Positions 1 to 6,229 are shown, numbered from the stretch's first letter. The stretch: DNA of 9,491 nt from Neisseria uirgultaei (GCF_962719845.1 NZ_CAUIYF010000027.1:1-9491), one strand, 5' to 3'. Notes: generated by a model not told the origin, from the sequence alone. Made by a program: numbers and translations.

Positions 1-592
1 CCGTCCCGATATCGAATGCCGTCTGAAAACCCGTTGACGGCGCATGGGCAAGCAGGTCGAGGTATTCGCCGCGCAACGGCGAAAATACGCCGAAAGGAAC
101 GTGTATGCTGCCGCCCAACTGCGGAACGGCAACCCCTTTCTTATGCCACTCGTGCGCACCCATAAACCCCAGCAGCAGATTGAGCGGCAGGAAAAACGGT
201 TTGCCGTCCGCCTCTCCGTACACGTCGAGCAAAGCGGCGCGTATATCGGGCGCGCGTTTGTTGTCCAACACAAAACCGGGGCGGATTTCAACGGCAAGCA
301 TATTCAGAATACGGCTCTGTTGCGCCTGCTTCATACGGTGGGCGTGGAAAAGGGCGGCGATGTCCGCATCGGAACGGACGGCGGCAGGTTTGCGGACCTT
401 CTTCTTCATTGCCGAAAGCACCTGTTTGGCATTGTGGAAATCGCCCTGCCAGACAGTTGCAATATTTTGATAGGCAGTCTTCAAAATGCCGTTTGCACCG
501 CTTTCGCGGACATAATGCCAACTTTTGGGCGGCTTTTGTAGACTTTCGTTGCGCCATTCGAACCCGTTATCGGGAAAAATAAAAGAAGACAT
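1..592 (-). CDS. Class I SAM-dependent methyltransferase (5' part, runs off the left edge)
   Basis: This gene reads leftward from an ATG at 592-590 and is still open at the edge, giving 197 codons with no stop. The last residues, AFDIGT at 192-197, are the start of a typical motif I (glycine-rich SAM-binding loop), so the Rossmann catalytic domain lies mostly outside the window. The stretch just before it (HVPFGVFSPLRGEYLDL, residues 164-180) resembles the segment that precedes motif I in the 'methyltransferase small' group related to N5-glutamine and RNA methyltransferases. The N-terminal 160 residues look like a substrate-recognition region, with a basic helix near 62-70 (MKKKVRKPA). The ribosome binding site is weak: CAGG lies about 7 bases before the ATG. 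A DUS at 16-27 is part of the coding sequence. The target substrate cannot be told from this part. The family call is fairly sure; a specific function is not. Confidence 0.8.
   Translation of the reverse strand, partial: MSSFIFPDNGFEWRNESLQKPPKSWHYVRESGANGILKTAYQNIATVWQGDFHNAKQVLSAMKKKVRKPAAVRSDADIAALFHAHRMKQAQQSRILNMLAVEIRPGFVLDNKRAPDIRAALLDVYGEADGKPFFLPLNLLLGFMGAHEWHKKGVAVPQLGGSIHVPFGVFSPLRGEYLDLLAHAPSTGFQTAFDIGT
16..27 (-). repeat. DNA uptake sequence (AT-DUS), intragenic
   Basis: This is a perfect 12-mer DUS: ATGCCGTCTGAA on the plus strand, TTCAGACGGCAT on the coding strand. It lies inside the methyltransferase gene, where it encodes Gln-Thr-Ala directly before the SAM-binding motif. 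DUS are bound by the minor pilin ComP in natural transformation of Neisseria. Confidence 0.95.
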
Positions 593-709
593 AGGATACC
601 TGCGTCATGTTTTGAAAATAGGGCGGCAGAACCGTAAACCATACGGATGGTACAGCAAGGAGCGGCAACACAGAACTGTTTTTTGTTCCTGCCTTGTCTT
701 TCCAAGCCC

Positions 710-743
710 ATGCCGTCTAAAGCCGGAATGTTTCAGACGGCAT
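710..743. repeat. Inverted DUS pair with one degraded arm
   Basis: The right arm (732-743) is a perfect DUS on the minus strand. The left arm (710-721) is ATGCCGTCTAAA, one G-to-A change from the DUS. The arms form a 9-bp perfect stem (710-718 with 735-743), then one mismatch and two more pairs, around a loop of about 10 bases. No T-run follows on either strand. Inverted DUS pairs in Neisseria usually sit at gene ends as terminators. This one sits between two divergent genes, so it ends neither of them. Confidence 0.85.
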
Positions 744-774
744 CGCATCAAACTCCATAAATAAACCGCGTATG

Positions 775-802
775 CTTGAAATAATGCTTTCAACCCCAAT
801 TT
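775..802 (+). promoter_or_regulatory. RpoH (sigma-32) heat-shock promoter of lon
   Basis: CTTGAA at 775-780 and CCCCAATTT at 794-802 are separated by 13 bases. This matches the enterobacterial sigma-32 pattern (CTTGAA, about 13-15 bases, CCCCATnT) with one inserted A in the -10. Transcription would start near 809, giving a leader of about 34 bases before the lon ATG. Lon is a classic heat-shock gene, and Neisseria has RpoH, so the assignment agrees with the biology. Confidence 0.8.
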
Positions 803-842
803 ACGCGGCAATCCGTATTCTGTCAGACACAAGAGAGTACCT

Positions 843-3305
843 ATGACACAAAAAGAAAAGCATTTTGAGGAATATGCCGCCTTGGCAACCCTTCCTTTGC
901 GGGATGTCGTCGTTTACCCGCATATGGTTCTGCCGCTGTTCGTCGGCAGGGAGAAGTCCATCGCCGCACTGGAAAACGCCATTACCCGCGAGGAACCGGT
1001 TTTCCTATTGGCGCAAACCGATGCCGCAGTAGAAAACCCCTCCGCCGCAGACCTGTATCAAACCGGTACGGTCGCACAAGTCCTGCAAGTGTTGAAACTG
1101 CCCGACGGCACGGTAAAAGTATTGGTCGAAGGTCTGTATCGCGGACGTGTTCTGACCATTGAAGACACGGGCGGTCTATTCGTTTCCCATATAGAGGCGG
1201 TCGTGGAAGAAGACACGGGCGGCAATACCGACCTCGAAGCCGTGCGCCGCACCCTGTTGGCGCAGTTTGAACAATACGCCAAACTCAATAAAAAAATCCC
1301 TGCCGAAATTATCGGCAGCATCAACGGCATTGCCGAAAACAGCCGGCTAACCGATACGGTCGCAGCGCATCTGCAGTTGAAACTGGCGCAACGCCAACAG
1401 ATTCTGGAAATCCCCGAAATCGGCAAACGGATGGAATTTCTGCTGGCACAGTTGGAATCCGAACTCGACATCATGCAGGCCGAAAAACGCATACGCGGAC
1501 GCGTCAAACGCCAAATGGAAAAATCCCAACGCGAATATTATCTGAACGAACAGATTAAAGCGATACACAAAGAATTGGGCGAAGAAGACGAAAACGGCGA
1601 ACTGGATGCCTTGGAAGCAGGCATCAAAAAGGCCGGGATGACCAAAGAAGCGGAAGAAAAATGCCTGTCCGAACTGAAAAAACTCAAAATGATGCCGCCG
1701 ATGTCTGCCGAATCCACCGTCGTACGCAACTACATCGACACCCTGCTCGACCTGCCGTGGAAGAAAAAATCCCGCGTCAGCAAAGACATCGCCAAAGCCG
1801 GACTGGTGCTGGATGCCGACCACTACGGCCTGGAAAAAGTCAAAGAACGGATTTTGGAATACCTCGCCGTCCAAAAACGTATGGACAAACTCAAAGGCCC
1901 GATTCTGTGCCTGGTCGGTCCTCCGGGCGTAGGTAAAACCTCTTTGGGCGAATCCATCGCCAAAGCAACGGGGCGGAAATATGTCCGCATGGCTTTGGGC
2001 GGCGTGCGCGACGAAAGCGAAATACGGGGACACCGCCGCACCTATATCGGCTCTATGCCCGGTAAGATTTTGCAGAATATGGCAAAAGCCGGCGTGAAAA
2101 ACCCCTTGTTCCTGCTCGACGAAATCGATAAATTAGGCAGCGACTTCCGCGGCGATCCCGCCAGCGCGTTGCTTGAAGTGCTTGATCCCGAGCAAAACAA
2201 CAAGTTCGCCGATCATTATGCGGAAGTGGATTACGATTTGAGTGATGTGATGTTTATCGCCACATCCAATAGTCTGAATATCCCGACACCGCTGCTCGAC
2301 CGTATGGAAATCATCCGTCTGTCCGGCTATACCGAAGACGAAAAAATCAATATCGCGATGCAGTACCTCGTGCCGAAGCAAATGAAGCGCAACGGCGTAA
2401 AAGAAGGGGAATTGGCAATCGAAGAAAGCGCGGTGCGCGATATTATCCGTTACTACACCCGCGAGGCGGGCGTGCGTTCGCTCGACCGCGAGATTGCCAA
2501 AATCTGCCGCAAGGTGGTGATGCAGATTACCTTGAACGAAGATAAGAAGAGGTTGTCTGAAACCAAGAAAACCAGCAAAGCCAAACCTAAAGCGGTTAAA
2601 GTCAACGAGAAAAATCTGCACGACTATTTGGGTGTGCGCCGCTTTGATTACGGCGTTGCCGAAAGCGAAAACCGTATCGGACAAGTAACCGGTCTGGCGT
2701 GGACGGAAGTCGGCGGCGAACTGCTGACCGTAGAAGCCGCAGCATTGCCGGGTAAGGGCGTGATTCAGTGCACCGGTCAGTTGGGCGACGTAATGAAGGA
2801 ATCCGTGTCCGCAGCATGGTCTGTTGTCCGTTCCCGTGCAGAATCAGTGGGTTTGGCTCCTGATTTTTACGAGAAAAAAGACATCCATGTCCATGTTCCC
2901 GAAGGTGCGACACCGAAAGACGGTCCGAGTGCAGGCATTGCCATGACTTTGGCGATGGTGTCCGCATTCACCAAAATCCCGGTGCGCGCCGATGTTGCCA
3001 TGACGGGCGAAATCACCCTGCGCGGCGAAGTCCTGCCGATCGGCGGTTTGAAGGAAAAACTGTTGGCTGCGCTTCGCGGCGGCATCAAACACGTCCTGAT
3101 TCCGAAAGACAACGTCAAAGACTTGGAGGAAATCCCTGAAAACGTGAAAACCGGCCTGACCATCCATCCGGTCAAATGGATAGACGAGGTATTGGCTCTG
3201 GGTTTGGAAAGCCGGCCTGAGCCTTGGGCAGAACCTTCTGCCGTGGAAGCGGCGGCGGAACCCGCTTCAAAACCGAAACCCCGCAGCAGGGCAATCAAAC
3301 ATTGA
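843..3305 (+). CDS. lon: ATP-dependent protease Lon (LonA type)
   Basis: The 820-residue protein is a cytoplasmic AAA+ serine protease that degrades misfolded and regulatory proteins. The N-terminal LON substrate domain covers about 12-205 and is followed by a coiled-coil region to about 300. The AAA+ module has Walker A GPPGVGKT (359-366, Lys365) and Walker B FLLDEIDK (Asp426-Glu427). The protease domain has the catalytic Ser696 in DGPSAG and Lys739 in GGLKEK, 43 residues apart as in E. coli Lon (Ser679/Lys722). Compared with the 784-residue E. coli enzyme there are two additions: a Lys-rich linker of about 14 extra residues between the ATPase and protease domains (567-586), and a Pro/Ala-rich tail (790-820). 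The ATG is preceded by AAGAGAG at a suitable distance. The gene lies downstream of a sigma-32-like promoter and upstream of hupB, as in E. coli. All catalytic residues are intact. Confidence 0.99.
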   Translation: MTQKEKHFEEYAALATLPLRDVVVYPHMVLPLFVGREKSIAALENAITREEPVFLLAQTDAAVENPSAADLYQTGTVAQVLQVLKLPDGTVKVLVEGLYRGRVLTIEDTGGLFVSHIEAVVEEDTGGNTDLEAVRRTLLAQFEQYAKLNKKIPAEIIGSINGIAENSRLTDTVAAHLQLKLAQRQQILEIPEIGKRMEFLLAQLESELDIMQAEKRIRGRVKRQMEKSQREYYLNEQIKAIHKELGEEDENGELDALEAGIKKAGMTKEAEEKCLSELKKLKMMPPMSAESTVVRNYIDTLLDLPWKKKSRVSKDIAKAGLVLDADHYGLEKVKERILEYLAVQKRMDKLKGPILCLVGPPGVGKTSLGESIAKATGRKYVRMALGGVRDESEIRGHRRTYIGSMPGKILQNMAKAGVKNPLFLLDEIDKLGSDFRGDPASALLEVLDPEQNNKFADHYAEVDYDLSDVMFIATSNSLNIPTPLLDRMEIIRLSGYTEDEKINIAMQYLVPKQMKRNGVKEGELAIEESAVRDIIRYYTREAGVRSLDREIAKICRKVVMQITLNEDKKRLSETKKTSKAKPKAVKVNEKNLHDYLGVRRFDYGVAESENRIGQVTGLAWTEVGGELLTVEAAALPGKGVIQCTGQLGDVMKESVSAAWSVVRSRAESVGLAPDFYEKKDIHVHVPEGATPKDGPSAGIAMTLAMVSAFTKIPVRADVAMTGEITLRGEVLPIGGLKEKLLAALRGGIKHVLIPKDNVKDLEEIPENVKTGLTIHPVKWIDEVLALGLESRPEPWAEPSAVEAAAEPASKPKPRSRAIKH

Positions 3306-3380
3306 AACGCAGGAAATGTGTTGTAAAAATGCGGTTTCGTCCTGAAAGCCTGTAAAATAGGGCGATTCCGTATTTTTTGC

Positions 3381-3410
3381 TTGACACGGCAATTTCAGAA
3401 TTGCTATAAA
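3381..3410 (+). promoter_or_regulatory. Sigma-70 promoter of hupB with inverted repeat in the spacer
   Basis: The -35 is a perfect TTGACA (3381-3386). The -10 is TATAAA (3405-3410), preceded by TGC, which makes an extended -10. The spacer is 18 bases. GCAATT (3389-3394) and AATTGC (3399-3404) form a 6-bp inverted repeat with 4 bases between, wholly inside the spacer. This could be an operator, but no known binding site was recognised. The strength of the promoter suits an abundant nucleoid protein. Confidence 0.8.
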
Positions 3411-3437
3411 GCGAAAGTTGCTCAAGCAGTACAAACC

Positions 3438-3451
3438 CCCGAGTATTCGGG
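3438..3451 (+). other. Small hairpin in the hupB leader
   Basis: CCCGA (3438-3442) and TCGGG (3447-3451) enclose a 4-base loop. A T6 run (near 3462-3467) comes about 10 bases later, too far for a normal intrinsic terminator. The hairpin lies in the untranslated leader between the promoter and the ribosome binding site. It could affect mRNA stability or expression; that is inference only. Confidence 0.4.
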
Positions 3452-3487
3452 CATTTCATCATTTTTTAAGATAGGAAGGGACTGATT

Positions 3488-3757
3488 GTGAACAAGTCTG
3501 AATTGATTGAAACGATTGCTCAAGAAGCCGGCATTTCCAAAGCCGCCGCACAAAAAGCTTTGGATGCCACTACCAATGCAGTAACCAACGCCCTGAAACA
3601 AGGCGATACCGTTACTTTGGTCGGTTTCGGTACTTTCTACGTCGGCGAACGTGCAGAACGCCAAGGCCGCAATCCCAAAACCGGCGAGCCTCTGACCATT
3701 GCCGCCGCCAAAACGCCTAAATTCCGTGCAGGTAAAGCATTGAAAGACGCACTGTAA
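3488..3757 (+). CDS. hupB: Nucleoid-associated DNA-binding protein HU (beta-type)
   Basis: The 89-residue protein is very close to E. coli HU-beta (90 aa) in length and sequence. HU dimers bend DNA and compact the nucleoid with little sequence preference. The family signature GFGTFYVGERAERQGRNPKTG spans 46-66; the RNPKTG tip of the beta-arm carries Pro63, the residue that intercalates into DNA. The start is GTG at 3488. It gives the conserved MNKSELIE N-terminus and sits 8 bases after a strong ribosome binding site AGGAAGG (3473-3479); there is no in-frame ATG nearby. A GTG start is notable in such a highly expressed gene. The gene has its own promoter and a strong terminator. The lon gene upstream has no clear terminator, so lon transcripts may also read into hupB. 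Confidence 0.98.
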   Translation: MNKSELIETIAQEAGISKAAAQKALDATTNAVTNALKQGDTVTLVGFGTFYVGERAERQGRNPKTGEPLTIAAAKTPKFRAGKALKDAL

Positions 3758-3770
3758 ACTGTTTTTCAGT

Positions 3771-3802
3771 AAAAAGCCGATTCCTTGAAGAATCGGCTTT
3801 TT
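3771..3802 (+). terminator. Intrinsic terminator of hupB
   Basis: GCCGATTC (3776-3783) pairs perfectly with GAATCGGC (3790-3797) around a 6-base loop. Flanking A5 and T5 tracts extend the stem to 13 bp. It begins 13 bases after the hupB stop. Because the A-tract precedes the stem, it could also work on the minus strand. Confidence 0.95.
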
Positions 3803-3829
3803 GTTTGTCCTGTTGGTCAGTTTGAAAAA

Positions 3830-3867
3830 ATGCCGTCTGAAACGCTTTTCCCGTGTTCAGACGGCAT
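3830..3867 (-). terminator. DUS inverted-pair terminator of the hom operon
   Basis: Two perfect DUS in opposite orientation (3830-3841 and 3856-3867) form a 12-bp stem with a 14-base loop. Read on the minus strand, the stem is followed directly by T6. It lies 14 bases beyond the stop of the membrane-protein gene. On the plus strand no T-run follows. This is the well-known double use of DUS as uptake signal and terminator in Neisseria. Confidence 0.93.
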
Positions 3868-3881
3868 TCCGGTTCGGCGGT

Positions 3882-4316
3882 TCAATCAGCTTTCAAATCA
3901 GCAACGCACTGTCTGTCGCGCGCTTCAAACGCGTTTGCACCGCCAAGCAGGTCAAGCTGTTCTTGTGCGCCGAGTTTGCCGAAGGAACTAATCTGTTTCT
4001 CGCTCAATCTGTCCAAAGGCTGTTCCCACATACATTTGCAGTAATCGGTGGCGAGGCGGGTATTGTCCGCATCCAAGCCACGCGCTTTCAAATCGTTCTG
4101 CCATTTTTCGGCAAACGGTATGTTTTTCACACAGGACTCGACAATTCTCTGCTTCGCCTGCGGTTTGGACATCGCGCATTGGGAGAGCAGGGCGGTTGAA
4201 GCGAGCAACGCCAAAATGACCCACGCCCAAATACGGATGGTGCGGATTTTGGCTTTTGCTTTTTTACGCGCGGCAACCTGCTCTTCCGTCGGCATTTCGT
4301 GTTTCGGCTCAGTCAT
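3882..4316 (-). CDS. Hypothetical single-pass membrane protein with Cys-containing periplasmic domain
   Basis: I do not recognise a named family for this 144-residue protein. It has a charged, Lys-rich cytoplasmic N-terminus (1-28, KKAKAK at 18-23) and one hydrophobic segment at about 29-46. The remainder, about 98 residues, is polar and probably periplasmic. The positive-inside rule supports an N-in orientation. Cysteines are at 47, 62, 93, 95 and 137. The CKC at 93-95 and the distant Cys62 and Cys137 could form disulfides in the periplasm. The ATG overlaps the end of hom by 8 bp, with the hom stop in ATGACTGA. GGAAAG lies 5 bases before the ATG, inside hom. Translation is therefore probably coupled to hom, and the DUS terminator follows. 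A role linked to Hom is not implied by the sequence. Confidence 0.85.
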   Translation of the reverse strand: MTEPKHEMPTEEQVAARKKAKAKIRTIRIWAWVILALLASTALLSQCAMSKPQAKQRIVESCVKNIPFAEKWQNDLKARGLDADNTRLATDYCKCMWEQPLDRLSEKQISSFGKLGAQEQLDLLGGANAFEARDRQCVADLKAD

Positions 4317-5616
4317 GCAGGCTTTCCATGCGGATCATGGTAATCGGTTTTTCCACGCAATCCAGTGCTTCGATGGCTGCGATTGCCGACTTGATGTATT
4401 TTTCGACCGTGCTGTGGGTCAGAATCACGATTTCGGCAGTGGTTTGATCAATCACGCCTTTTTGAATCAGTGCTTCGATGGACACGTTTTCTTGTGCCAA
4501 CAGCGCGGCGATTTGCCCCAGCGTGCCTGGTTCGTCTTTGGCTTGGACGCGCAGGTAGTAGCTGCTGGTGATTTCGTCCATAGGCAGGATAGTTTGCGCT
4601 TGGACTTGGGCGGGTTGGAACGCCAGATGCGGTACGCGGTGGCCTGTATCGGCTTCGATCAGGCGGGCGATGTCGATGATGTCGGCAACCACGGCGGAAG
4701 CGGTCGGCAATGCGCCCGCACCCGCACCGTAATATAAGGTTTCGCCAACCATGTCGGCGTTGACGCGCACGGCGTTCATCACGCCGTTGACGTTTGCCAA
4801 GAGGCGGCTTTCGGGAATCAGGGTCGGGTGGACACGCAATTCGATACCTTTTTCGGCTTTGCGGGTGATGCCCAAAAGTTTGATGCGGTAGCCGAGTTCT
4901 TCGGCGTATTTGATGTCGCGGCTGTCGAGTTTGCTGATTCCTTCGAGATAGCAGGCGGAAAAGTTCATCGGCGTGCCGAATGCCAGCGCGCTCATGATGG
5001 TGATTTTATGGCCTGCGTCGTTGCCTTCGATGTCGAAGGTCGGGTCGGCTTCGGCGTAGCCCAACGCCTGTGCTTCTTTTAATACGTCGGCAAACGCACT
5101 GCCTTTTTCGCGCATTTCGGAGAGGATGAAGTTGCTGGTGCCGTTAATAATGCCGGCGATGGACTTAATCCTGTTTGCCGCCAAACCTTCGCGCAGGGCT
5201 TTGATAATCGGAATGCCGCCGGCGACTGCCGCTTCAAATTGGACGATGACGTTTTTTTCTTCCGCCAGCGGGAAGATTTCGTTGCCGTATTCGGCGAGCA
5301 GTTTTTTGTTGGCGGTAACGATGTGTTTGCCGTTTTCAATGGCTTTCAATACCGCTTCTTTGGCAATGCCGGTACCGCCGAACAGTTCGACGACGACATC
5401 GACGTCTTCACGCGCGACCAGTTCGAACGGGTCTTTGACAAAGGCGGCGGACGGGCAGGTTTGACGGGCTTTTTCTTCGCTCAAATCGCACACGGCAGAA
5501 ATACGGATTTCGCGCCCCAAGCGGCGGGAAATTTCCTCCGCGTTGTCCCGCAACACGGCAGCCGTACCGCCGCCGACCGTACCCAAACCTAAAAGACCGA
5601 TGTTTACTGGCTTCAT
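4309..5616 (-). CDS. hom: Homoserine dehydrogenase with C-terminal ACT domain
   Basis: This 435-residue enzyme reduces aspartate semialdehyde to homoserine with NAD(P)H, the branch-point step to threonine and methionine. The N-terminal Rossmann fold has GLGTVGGG at 10-17. TANKK at 101-105 carries the conserved Lys104. The catalytic domain has GIINGTSNFIL (155-165) and GYAEADPTFDIEGNDAGHK (186-204), with Asp200 and Lys204 matching the Asp/Lys pair of known homoserine dehydrogenases. An ACT domain at about 353-430 (KDEPGTLG at 360-367) suggests feedback control by threonine, as in other monofunctional bacterial enzymes of this length. No aspartokinase part is present. The ATG at 5616 is preceded by a strong AAGGAGA (5627-5621) four bases upstream. 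It is the first gene of a probable two-gene operon. Confidence 0.98.
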   Translation of the reverse strand: MKPVNIGLLGLGTVGGGTAAVLRDNAEEISRRLGREIRISAVCDLSEEKARQTCPSAAFVKDPFELVAREDVDVVVELFGGTGIAKEAVLKAIENGKHIVTANKKLLAEYGNEIFPLAEEKNVIVQFEAAVAGGIPIIKALREGLAANRIKSIAGIINGTSNFILSEMREKGSAFADVLKEAQALGYAEADPTFDIEGNDAGHKITIMSALAFGTPMNFSACYLEGISKLDSRDIKYAEELGYRIKLLGITRKAEKGIELRVHPTLIPESRLLANVNGVMNAVRVNADMVGETLYYGAGAGALPTASAVVADIIDIARLIEADTGHRVPHLAFQPAQVQAQTILPMDEITSSYYLRVQAKDEPGTLGQIAALLAQENVSIEALIQKGVIDQTTAEIVILTHSTVEKYIKSAIAAIEALDCVEKPITMIRMESLHD

Positions 5617-5674
5617 TGTGTCTCCTTGTAAGCCGACTGAATGTAAATATTGAAAGACGAAAATATCCGCTGCC

Positions 5675-5702
5675 GATATAATTGTGCCGCACTTTAAATC
5701 AA
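5675..5702 (-). promoter_or_regulatory. Probable promoter of hom
   Basis: On the minus strand, TTGATT (5702-5697) and TATATC (5680-5675) are separated by 16 bases, about 60 bases before the hom ATG. Both are moderate matches to sigma-70. A DUS (5703-5714) begins next to the -35. The -10 overlaps a TATAAT (5677-5682) readable on the plus strand. Confidence 0.5.
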
Positions 5703-5714
5703 ATGCCGTCTGAA
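5703..5714 (+). repeat. DNA uptake sequence (AT-DUS), single, intergenic
   Basis: A perfect ATGCCGTCTGAA without an inverted partner. It lies in the divergent promoter region between hom and the Mth938-like gene, and so cannot form a terminator stem alone. Confidence 0.95.
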
Positions 5715-5732
5715 ATCAGCAGGAGAGGTCAG

Positions 5733-5756
5733 ATGAAATCCGCTAATCCTACATGA
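5733..5756 (+). other. Seven-codon mini-ORF (MKSANPT) with strong Shine-Dalgarno, possible leader peptide
   Basis: An ATG at 5733 is preceded, 4 bases away, by AGGAGAGG (5721-5728), the best plus-strand ribosome binding site in this intergenic region. The frame encodes MKSANPT and stops at TGA 5754-5756. That stop overlaps an in-frame ATG of the next gene (ATGA, 5753-5756). It could be a translated leader peptide coupled to the downstream frame. Alternatively it could be the chance result of a ribosome binding site left from an older start. There is no evidence yet of translation. Confidence 0.35.
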
Positions 5757-5812
5757 ATTTGTCTGATTTTGCACCTTTTCCGACACGACTGAAGCGGCAA
5801 AAGGACAAAAAT

Positions 5813-6184
5813 ATGCTGTTTGAAGAAAATCCGATAGACGGACAGTTTGCGGAATATGAATGCGGCGCGGGCGGAATCCGGTTGGCGGGGCAATATTTCG
5901 ACCGGCCTGTGCTGTTGCGGCAAGGTTCGGCAATGCCCTCAAAATGGCAGTCATTGTCCGACCTGACTCCGGAAAACCTGTTGTCCGACATCAAACCTGT
6001 TGACTATCCGGAAATATTGATTATCGGGACGGGCGCGGCGCAGGAGTTTATCCATCCCAAAATCATCGCGGATTTTTCCCGAGTCGGAATCGGCGTGGAA
6101 TGCATGAATACCGATCCAGCATTCAGGACATTGGTTTTCCTGCACTCGGAAGGGCGCAGGGCCTGGGCTTGGCTTCAGCCGTAA
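5813..6184 (+). CDS. Mth938-like (DUF498/Xcc1710-type) protein
   Basis: From ATG 5813 the product is 123 residues, close to the usual size of this small alpha/beta family (archaeal Mth938, Xcc1710, mitochondrial NDUFAF3). The core motifs are PEILIIGTG (66-74), GIGVECMNTDPAFRT (92-106) and EGRR (113-116). The molecular function in bacteria is not established; the human relative NDUFAF3 assists complex I assembly. I prefer the start at 5813 because AAAAGGA (5799-5805) lies 7 bases before it and because the family begins here. An in-frame ATG at 5753 would add 20 residues unlike the family and has no ribosome binding site of its own, but it overlaps the stop of a well-initiated mini-ORF, so it could be used by coupling. 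The gene is transcribed away from hom and is followed by a DUS and yheS. Confidence 0.85.
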   Translation: MLFEENPIDGQFAEYECGAGGIRLAGQYFDRPVLLRQGSAMPSKWQSLSDLTPENLLSDIKPVDYPEILIIGTGAAQEFIHPKIIADFSRVGIGVECMNTDPAFRTLVFLHSEGRRAWAWLQP

Positions 6185-6193
6185 ATTTCCCGT

Positions 6194-6205
6194 TTCAGAC
6201 GGCAT
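6194..6205 (-). repeat. DNA uptake sequence (AT-DUS), single, intergenic
   Basis: TTCAGACGGCAT on the plus strand, a perfect DUS on the minus strand. It lies 10 bases after the stop of the Mth938-like gene and has no inverted partner. No terminator is evident between that gene and yheS, so read-through is likely. Confidence 0.95.
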
Positions 6206-6229
6206 CGGCACTGACTTTCAGGTAAAATA

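Noticed and set aside
44..541. Plus-strand open frame opposite the methyltransferase
   Set aside because: The minus-strand frame has a clear motif I and a protein-like sequence; the plus frame is its shadow.
1347..2033. Long open frame (228 codons) on the minus strand within lon
   Set aside because: It is fully antisense to the conserved Lon ATPase region, has low-complexity Phe/His-rich content and no ribosome binding site; a product of codon bias in lon.
3306..3380. Terminator after lon
   Set aside because: Only a 5-bp CAGGA/TCCTG pairing with a long loop is visible and no T-run is placed after it.
3438..3467. hupB leader hairpin plus T6 as an intrinsic terminator of lon
   Set aside because: The stem has only 5 bp and the T-run starts about 10 bases after it; it also lies downstream of the hupB promoter.
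4179..4190. Possible lipobox (LSQC, Cys47) in the membrane protein
   Set aside because: Gln at the position before Cys is not accepted by signal peptidase II patterns, and 46 residues precede it with a long charged N-terminus; a membrane anchor fits better.
4048..4737. Long open frame (229 codons) on the plus strand opposite hom and the membrane-protein gene
   Set aside because: It is antisense to well-supported genes, crosses their junction, and has no family resemblance.
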